64,000 nt of DNA. It comes from Eutreptiella sp. 'Long Island Sound 2002'. Its lineage: Eukaryota > Euglenozoa > Euglenophyceae > Eutreptiales > Eutreptiaceae. The DNA lies in NCBI GenBank assembly GCA_964036045.1, contig OZ038384.1, positions 26,294,351 to 26,358,350 on the forward strand, written 5' to 3'. Under the pieces are notes generated by a model. That model was given only the letters and a program-made list of their open reading frames with translations. It did not search any database and had not been told where the DNA came from. Positions 53,215-61,155 of the stretch are shown piece by piece (the first letter of the stretch is position 1; each line of letters begins with the position of its first letter). The translations under genes and the position numbers were made by a program.

Positions 53215-55260
53215 TTTCAGCTCTCCGTAGTCCACTACCAGCCGTTTGGCTGTAGACCCAGGTTTAGCCACCAGGAAACAGGGGCTGCAGAGTAGGGGGT
53301 AGTCCCCGTCCTTGTACTCCAGGACTAGGCCAGCGTCGATACATTCTTGTATCTGTCGCTCAATCTCGTCGGCCTGCTCTTTAGGAGCTGGATAGGGTCT
53401 CCTCCGGATCTTGTGACCCACGAATTCGGGTTTCAGCTTGAGGTCCATCTGTACCAGCTTGTCACATGAGGCTGGAGGGGGTAGTTCTCCGAACACCTCC
53501 AGATAGGTCCTTATAAGCTTCTGTACCCGCGGGTCCAATACCTTGATCTTGTCCTCCATGTCCTCGTCAGAGTGTAAGTTGCTTGCCCCTTGAGTGATAG
53601 ACGTCGGGAGGTGGTCCTCCACCGACTCTTCGCCCGTGGTAGTGTCCTTCAGCCCTTGGTAGGCATATAGAAGGTCTTGTTCAACCATCTCCGGTGGACG
53701 ATGGCAACATAGGCACGCTCGAGGGGGGTCACATACACATTCCTCCGAGAGGTCGTCCTCCTCTGGGGTCCTCACATGGGCGCCCCACACGCTCTTCATG
53801 AGCTTATGATCTACCTCCCTTTGCCAGGTGGTGATCTTCTGTTCGAGGTCCTTCTTCAATTGGGATAGGTCTCCCATACGTCCTTGCTTCAGTGGCCATG
53901 AGCTGCGGGTAGGCTTCGCGTAGCATAGCTTTTTTGCCACCAACTTCCTCTTGGAATCCACATACTCCCTGAGCCTGGATCGAGGGTCCAGCTCCTCGTC
54001 CACGGGGACTTCCACCCCAATGGAGAGTAGGGGTTTTAGTGGGGCGACGTACTCGGCGTTCTCCACTTCCTTCACACAGGTCTGCACGAAGAAGGCGTCG
54101 TGCTCAGTTTCGTCTTCTGAATGGATAGAGCTAGGTAGCTCAGATAGTCCACACTCAGAGACTGGATCAGGAACAGGTACATGGCAGGGAGAGTTGGGGG
54201 CGTTGGTGTCAGTCACGACGTACTCATCTCCACCGGGCGTAGTCTCAACAGCATCTTGAGGTCGTAGGCGATCCTTCAAGTCACCCAAGGCGAGTCCGTC
54301 GCTTTCTCGTTGTATAGCCTGGACAAGAGTCGGGTCCAGATCCTCCCAGGGGATGGAGGCAAGACCTCCGTCCACCACGCTCAGCATACTCCCCCATCCG
54401 GGTTTCCCAATAGGCGTCTTACGACCCAGAGGCACGTATATGGCCTCATCAGGTAACCGAACAGAGCTGATAGTCAGCCTGTCCAGGAGGTTTCGCCAGT
54501 ATTCGTTGCCCCCATGGGCTCCCCAATCGGGGGAACACAGGACCATACGGGAACGTTCCAAGGCCACCTTGGTCAGCACCTTCCCCAGTTCACTGAACCT
54601 GGGGTTCCTGTAGGCCATCCCGAAAGAGGGCCAGTAAAACTTGTAGCTGCAGTTCTGCCCCTTGCTGCAGTAAAGGTCCAGTACATGCTGCTTGTCGCTG
54701 GGGAACAACTCCACACTCAGGTCTTCTCGAGAGTAACCCAACTCCTTCAGACCTTGGTCTAGGACTTCCCCCAATAGTTGATAGTCCTCAGTTTTGGAGG
54801 CCGCCATCATGTTCGAGGGCTCCTCCTTTGATAGCCTCAGGTAACTCGAGGTATGTTCCGACTGCTCCAGTGGCACAGACTCTCTGCCACTGCCGTGGTC
54901 CACGTAGAGGAGGTAGGGCGCTTGCAGCGTCAGGGATTGTATCTGGGAGTGCTGTACGAAGAAGTCAGTCCCCAGTACAAAGTCGAAGGCCTCAGTGTCC
55001 ATCACATAGAACCGATGGGCGATAGTCCTGGAGCCCATAGGTACCTCCACTTCACAGTCCCCGCAGCTGTGCACCACATGTCCATTCCCCATGCGTATAG
55101 CGGCGGTGGTCATGGTGTTCTTCAGGCTCCCACAAGGTAAAATTTTCTTGGCCACTATAGATATGGTGGCGCCAGTGTCCAATACCCCCAGGTATTCGCG
55201 TCCCCCTAGTCGGATACGTACCCAAAACACCAGGTCTTGGGTGCCACCAGAGCGTCCCCG
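53215..55260 (-). CDS. C1 protease, methylase-like block and polymerase N-terminus
   Basis: In frame with gag across TGA 55261-55263; the first usable initiator-like codon is at 55230. The protease site GVLDTGATISIV (DTG at residues 18-20 from there) is normal. MDTEAFDFVLGTDFF follows. Residues 180-245 form the methylase-like block: LYCSKGQNCSYKFYWPSFGMAYRNPRF and VLCSPDWGAHGGNEYW, with NPRF at 209-212 instead of NPPF. An acidic linker with Cys residues (CVCDPPRACLCC) follows, then the polymerase entry (LVQMDLKLKPEFVGHKIRRRPYPAP) up to the frameshift near 53215. Confidence 0.85.
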
Positions 55261-55263
55261 TCA
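55261..55263 (-). promoter_or_regulatory. Gag/protease junction stop, TGA CGG context (C1)
   Basis: Gag ends CPAEF then TGA CGG GGA. Protease continues in the same frame. TGA CGG is the readthrough context of several plant RNA viruses. Confidence 0.6.
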
Positions 55264-57099
55264 GAACTCCGCGGGACAGGTCACCTCGAACCCCTTGTTC
55301 CGCAGTTTGCGGGCCATCCTCATGAAACGGCTCCTCTCCTTAGCGTTGCCGTCATCACCACCTTCATGCTCACGCTTGGCTCCTTGTTCTTGCTGGGCCT
55401 GCGTTTGTGAGCGTGTGGTAGGACCAGACTGCCCTCCAGAGGGCTCGGAGTTCCCGCCTGGATTAGGGTTGGGGTTGCCTCCGTTCTTGTCCTTGTTCTT
55501 GTTGTCGGGCTGGCGGTTAGCGCCTCCTCCTCGTCCACCTTGACCCTTGTCTTGCCCTTGACCACGTCCTTTCGACTTGCCCTTGCCGGAGTCGTTGCCT
55601 TTGCCTTTGCCTCCACCTTTGCCTGAGCCTTTGCCAGGATCTTCACCCTTAATCTTCGCCGATAGGCGTTGCTTATGGTAGCACTCATCCTCGTAGTGCT
55701 TCCGCTTTCCGCAGAATGCACACGTGATGGTGCACCTGTAATGATCCGGCAGCTTCGCTTTGGCGCCGGTGTTTTTCTCCTGCTGCTTCCCCTGGACTAC
55801 GAAGCAGTCTCGCTGCTCGCAGTCAGGGGCGTGCTGCAGGTTGCCCTGCTCGTCCCTGGCATCACACCAGAATAGCTCCTTAACGTTCTCCATGATACGG
55901 GTGTGGGCGTGTTTGGGGGTAGTCCCCTGCCCAGGTCGGGACACTTGGTACCCTTTGCCATGACCTCCAGAACCTCCTCCTCCAGGACGGTAATTGTTCA
56001 AGTGCTGGTCGCTCTCCTTTTCCAGCGCCAGCTCCAGGAGTAGCACGCAAAGATCCTCGTAGCGGAGGGATCTAGCCTTGCGCTCCGCCGTCGAACGGCA
56101 CTCGTCCCATAGCTCTCGAGGGAGCTTGGCCACCAACCAGAACAGCAGGTCGTCGCTGCTGTAGGAACCGGGCGTCAGTCGTCCAGCCCAGTGATCCAGG
56201 TCACTCAACAGCTCAGAGACCCTGCCAGGTTTGGGGTTGTTGGGCAGCACGGGCAGGTTCTGGATCTCCGCCCTGATGGAGAGGTCGGTTTCGTAGGTCG
56301 GGTACTGCCTCTTCAGGGCAACCAACACATCGGCAAAGGTGGCGGAGTTAGTCACGATCTGCCTGACCTGCTTCTCCAGGTACTTGGTCTTGCAGCACTG
56401 CAGGAGCAGATCGCACTTCACTCGCCCACTAGCGTGGGTTTGGCTGGTCAGTCGTAGAAACCGGCCAAAATTCTCAGCGAACACGCTGAGGTCCTTGCCT
56501 GTGAATTCAGGCAGGTTCACCACGATCTTGGAGGTGGCAATAGCCTTCGCCTCCTGAGACCTGCGTCCCTCAGGGCGTCGGGTCTTCTTCTTCTTCTTCT
56601 TCTTTTTCTTCCCCTTTGGGTCCTCGGGGTCCTCCGGGTCATCGTCCTCCGAGGGCGAAGTAGAAGTCATTGACGGCGGCTCGTCATCGGAGGGGTCTCC
56701 GCCTAAATCACTAGAGCCATAAGGCTCTACGTCCACCATTGCCCTCAAGGCTGTCAGCCCCAGCCGGTCCAGCTCGGCCCTCGTCCAGTTCGTCACGTGG
56801 CTGTAGGGCGGCTGGGCCGTTCTCGGCACGAAAGGACTTCTCGGTATAGCTGCAGGGGTCGGCATCGGTCGACTCCTCAGGCTCCCCAGGGTGTTTGTCA
56901 ACCCTGCCGCCAGGTGGTTAGCCTGTACTCGGTGGGGTGACATTCCCACCGTGGTAGGTGACGTTTGGGGCGGGGTCATCAGGGGCTCCAGTTTCTCTCG
57001 GATTTCTTGAGTGAGGTCGCCCACGATTTTTGAAGTGGCTCCTCGGAGCACCTCGTTGATCTCCGACCGCGTCAGGGACCTGTTGGAGGATCTTCCCGA
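55264..57099 (-). CDS. C1 gag: capsid and zinc knuckle
   Basis: In frame after a TGA at 57100-57102. It starts with helices (TQEIREKLEPLM), a Pro-rich linker and an acidic/Lys segment (KGKKKKKKKKTRRPEG). The capsid follows, from VNLPEFTGKDLSVFAENFGRFLRL through YETDLSIRAEIQNLPVLP and LLFWLVAKLPRELWDECRS. Two Cys groups come next (WCDARDEQGN ... CEQRDC), then the CCHC knuckle CAFCGKRKHYEDEC and a Gly/Lys-rich tail. It assembles particles and binds RNA. It ends at the junction stop. Confidence 0.88.
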
Positions 57100-57732
57100 T
57101 CATCTACTCCTGCCACCAAGAGATTCAGGTCCTCTCCTCAACCCACTCAAGGTTGCATACCCAGGTGCATACCCAGGAACATCCACATAGGTTCCAGTAG
57201 CGGGGAGTGGATGGGGATATTCAGCCGCATACCATCGCGGCGCAGAGCTGGAAGCCACCGGCTCACTGGCAGTAGTTGCCTCAGGGAGCGCAGTGGTAGG
57301 TGGGCCCATACCATAGGCGGGGTAGGGAGGCATGCCAGTAAAGCCTGTGCCCTCTGTCATAGGCGGGTTGGTTATGGGAGTGGATGTTGCAGCGGCTGGG
57401 AGTGTGGTGGTTATAGGAGAGGGTGATGCGTGGAGGCCAGAAGCGCTTGGTGCGCCTTCGAAGGTAGGGTCATGTGTCAGGTCTTGCCCTCGTTCCTCCC
57501 CTTCGTCTGCTTCGTCTCCAGCATCCTTCTCGCTCTCTCTCTTCCTCTTCACAGGCTGAGAGACCACCTCTTCGACTGTCAGGGCCCCGAAGGCCGTCTG
57601 GAGTCCATCCAGCGAGTCCTCAGCCGCTTCCACTGGCCCATGTAAGGGCTCCGAAGGTACAGCGCCAGGTGCTGGCCTTGCCGGTGCCTCAGGCGCTGTC
57701 TTCACGTCGGCGTCCTCCTTCCTTGTATCCAT
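57100..57732 (-). CDS. C1 gag N-terminal part
   Basis: ATG at 57732, 90 bases after the primer-binding site, opens a 210-codon frame ending in TGA at 57100-57102. The frame then continues into the main gag, so the TGA is probably a CGA-to-TGA change. The content is Ala/Pro/Glu-rich with a basic patch (PVKRKRESEKDAG) and a Pro/Thr/Gly low-complexity region. No known domain. Confidence 0.65.
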   Translation of the reverse strand: MDTRKEDADVKTAPEAPARPAPGAVPSEPLHGPVEAAEDSLDGLQTAFGALTVEEVVSQPVKRKRESEKDAGDEADEGEERGQDLTHDPTFEGAPSASGLHASPSPITTTLPAAATSTPITNPPMTEGTGFTGMPPYPAYGMGPPTTALPEATTASEPVASSSAPRWYAAEYPHPLPATGTYVDVPGYAPGYATLSGLRRGPESLGGRSR

Positions 57733-57821
57733 CTTTGTTCGCCCTTCTGCTTATATATGCCTGTACTCGGCGCACTGGATGTACGGCGCGGGGTTGCTGC
57801 CGGTGCGCAGAGACAGACTGC

Positions 57822-57833
57822 CTCTGCTACCAG
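57822..57833 (-). promoter_or_regulatory. Primer-binding site of C1
   Basis: TGGTAGCAGAGG on the minus strand, directly next to the LTR end, identical to that of element A. Confidence 0.85.
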
Positions 57834-58409
57834 AAAGGTTCATAGTGGTTTCAGCACTGTGTTTTACCTCTCTTGCTGCTTGCTGTTGGTGTAGGGTTTC
57901 CTGCTGCTTGTTTTTGGAGATGAAAAGCTTTTGTTTGCTGAAATAAAGTCAATCCAGGATAACTCAAGCCAATGGTATGCAAGGAGAAGAGAATCAGGAT
58001 CAAAGCATGAAGGGCTGCAGTGTAAACAGTGAAAGATGAAAGGATATTCACAGAAACTGCAACTCAGGTCAAATCGGAATGCATATAGAAAAGTTTATAG
58101 TGTTTTCAGCACTGTGTTTTTGCTTCTCCTGCTGCTTGTTGTTGCTGTAGGGTGTCCTGCTGCTGGTTTTGGATGATGAAAAGCTTTTGTTTATTGAAAT
58201 ACAGTAGAGCCAACTCAATCCAGGATAGCCCAAGCCAATAGTATGCAAGGAGAAGGTAATTCAGGATCAAAGCATGAAGGGCTGCAGTGTAAACAGTGGA
58301 AGATGATTAGATATTCACAGAAACTGCAACTCAGGATACAAATGAATGCATATTCACAGAGATAGCTGAAATGTTTGGGGAAAAGAGTTAGAAAACTGCC
58401 TCAGGATCA

Positions 58410-58815
58410 CTCTCTCTCCATAGTGCCATCTTAGGAGATGTGCACCCTTTGTTTTGGGTCCCATATGTGCTGAGGTGGCATGGTATGTGGCGATGAGGTC
58501 ACTGCCATGTCACATGGGATCTTCCTACTTAGTTAGGCTGACCAGGAATTGAACCCAGGACCTCTCAAAAAGAGGTGCCTAACCCCCTATGGTGCATACC
58601 ACTAGGGCAGATAAGTATTCATGGAAAAACATAGATAAATTCATAGGCTCTACCTTAGGTATGTCAGTGCTCAGTCAACTCAGGAAAAGATGTTTTACTT
58701 CTGATTGAAAGGGGATTAAGGGGTCCACTCCATATCCTGATTGGGTGTTTGGTTCCATAGGTCAAACTGTGTTCTGACCACTTTTGGCTGGACCAATACT
58801 AAGATAAAAATGCAT
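58410..58815 (-). repeat. tRNA-related repeat S within central LTR
   Basis: Same position in the LTR as 47610-48005, so it was present before the two LTRs diverged. GGGTTCAATTCC is intact. Confidence 0.65.
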
Positions 58816-60182
58816 GGATGCTCAGTGCATCTCTAATACAACTAGAGTATGTCCCAAAGCAATGGAAAAGCACTTTTTCTTACTCCCCCCTTGTGCTGTG
58901 GTGGCCACCACTGTCGCATTTTAGGAAAAAGGGAATTTTTCTTGGCCTTTCCTTGGTTTCCACATCTACTTTAAAATACCTACAGTCTCCCTCACACTGA
59001 AAACTGGGCGCTCACCATGGCTGGCGTCCTTTTGCTGCTCTGATTGTACAGTTTCCTACAGAAGACTCAGCGCTCTTGGCGCTGCCGGGGCTCCTGTGGC
59101 TTGGTTGGGTTAGATTGGGAGCATGCCAAACATGTGCATATGTATCCCTCCCTCCAAGACGCAGCGTCGACACAACCCAAACGCAAGACACATTATACAC
59201 ACTCGCATGGGTTCTCGTAAACCTGCTGGCGACCTGTGACCTGTCTTAGGGCGAAGGGAGTCGAAAGAAAAATAAATTTGCCCCTTGGTGGGGTCTTGGT
59301 TCTGCTCAGTCTCTCCAGGCACCTGCGTTTCGGCCCGAACACGGCCTACTCAGCGAGGCTGCGCGTGGGTATCTGCAGAGGCAGGAATGGGAGGAATATG
59401 GACGAATCCACGCAAAAACGAAGCGACGACACCAAAATCCGTCAAATGACGGCGTAGAATTTTTCTGAAACGACACACCTGAGCAGAATCCAATTGTGCA
59501 TCAGAAGCACATTTTTATAGAAATTATAGTCATCTCTGGATTTTTTAAATCCAGAAATTCATACGCATAAAATGGCGGCGCGCAGGAGCGGCTCCTAGCG
59601 AAGCGCCAGAAAATGGTAAAATAATGGAATTATAAAGGTATGTATCACGTAGTCTTGAAAATGACGAGACACACATTAATAAATAAACATACAGATTCCA
59701 CCCACATTAATAGAAGCTTCAAAAATTCAAGAATTCGAAAACCAACAAAGAAGACTTCAATGAATCAGGTATAAACTACAGGTATGCTTGTCTTGCATGC
59801 CACATACACATTGCTCGTCTCGTGTCTCCGTGAACGAGTCGTGTAGCAGCGTTAACAACGATAACCACGATAGGACGCGGTAGAGGGATTGATTAGAAAG
59901 ATTGCAGATGATTAGCGGTCAGATCAGAGTGATTAGTCATACACACAAGTGCATAGCAACGTTCTTCGCGTGCGCCCCTTTTGTACTCTCACCTTGCTTC
60001 ACTTCCCAGCGGTAGGTAAGGTAGGTACGCCCAGGCGGAGCCACCCCACGGTGGAGTCAAGATTTACGCGTAGATGGGCAGGTTTGCCCACGTTCTTGTC
60101 GCATACTCGTGCATGCACACACGCATTAAAGGGTAGGCCACGCGAAGTGCGCACGGTAAACCTTGTTTAGGCTACCCAGGGG

Positions 60183-60216
60183 CTCCTCGGTACGTTCTTT
60201 AAGAGAACCTGAGGAG
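60183..60216 (-). other. Conserved stem-loop in central LTR
   Basis: Identical stem and loop to 49353-49386. Confidence 0.5.
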
Positions 60217-60889
60217 TCCCTTAACGCTTGCTTGCTTGACAAGGGTAGCTGCTCCATGCAGCGTGTTTGCGGACAGCGTATTATAGGGCACACTGAGAAG
60301 GGTATAATACCTGGAGTGTGCCTTGGTTCCTCCGCCGCAAACGCCCTTTCATTTGCCTTTGTTTTACAGGTGGGCAGGTAGGGTGAGTGGTGCAGCAGCA
60401 CTTTTTTATGCCCTGCTAAACAGGGGCGCAGATCACACAAACAAGTAACTCCGCTCCGCCTGTGGCAGAGCAGGGAGTCCGACTTCATCGACATCTGCGC
60501 CTTGCACACGAGAGCACTCCTTCCCTCCAAGCCCTTGCAGGGGAAACGCGTTGTGGCGTCCCCTGTGAGGCCACAGTTGCTTAGCAGCGCTGTGTTCTCT
60601 TGCCATTTCACAGGTGGGTCGCTAGGACCCTTGAGACCTTCCTCTTCGCAACGCCAAGTAGAGTGTGCGTGTAGGAGTGGTAGTCCTGAGTGGGGGCTAG
60701 AGCCAGTTGCCCAGTGCTCGCCCACCAGGATGGTGCCACTGTAGGGTGTGTAGGACCTGTAGGGGGCGTGTCACTGTCCCACCCTTTTCCTGCAACTTTA
60801 GCTGGGTTGGTGGGCTGTGACAGTGGTTAGGTCAGTGTTTTGGCCACTTAGCAAACAGGCATTTTGCATGCCTTCATAGCTTTTGGCCA

Positions 60890-60898
60890 CCCCTCCCT
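60890..60898 (-). promoter_or_regulatory. Polypurine tract of C2
   Basis: AGGGAGGGG before TGGCCAAAAGC on the minus strand. Confidence 0.7.
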
Positions 60899-61155
60899 GT
60901 AGTAGACAGATAGGCAGGGAAAACAATACCTGGATTAACGCTCTGGGTATTCCCCCAAGGTTTTGCGCCAGCACAGAAATTGGGCGCATAGGGGAGGGGA
61001 GACCCGGGGCGTACCCCGTGGCATCAATAAGCCAACCCTCCAGGTTCAGCAAGGGCGCAGACTTGGGTATAATTAGGACACCACTTCTGCGGCTTGCTCT
61101 CAGGACCTTAGGACTAGCACACTCACACATACGCTTTGGCAGGTAAGGGTAAGGT

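Larger units (their letters stand above)
57834..60889 (-). repeat. Central LTR shared by C1 (5') and C2 (3'), 3056 bp
   Basis: Homologous to 47289-50061 but longer, mainly because its first 250 bases are tandemly duplicated (57838-58085 and 58086-58345; both copies start with a TAGTG-TTTCAGCACTGTG segment). It contains repeat S at 58410-58815 and the stem-loop at 60183-60216. Confidence 0.82.
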
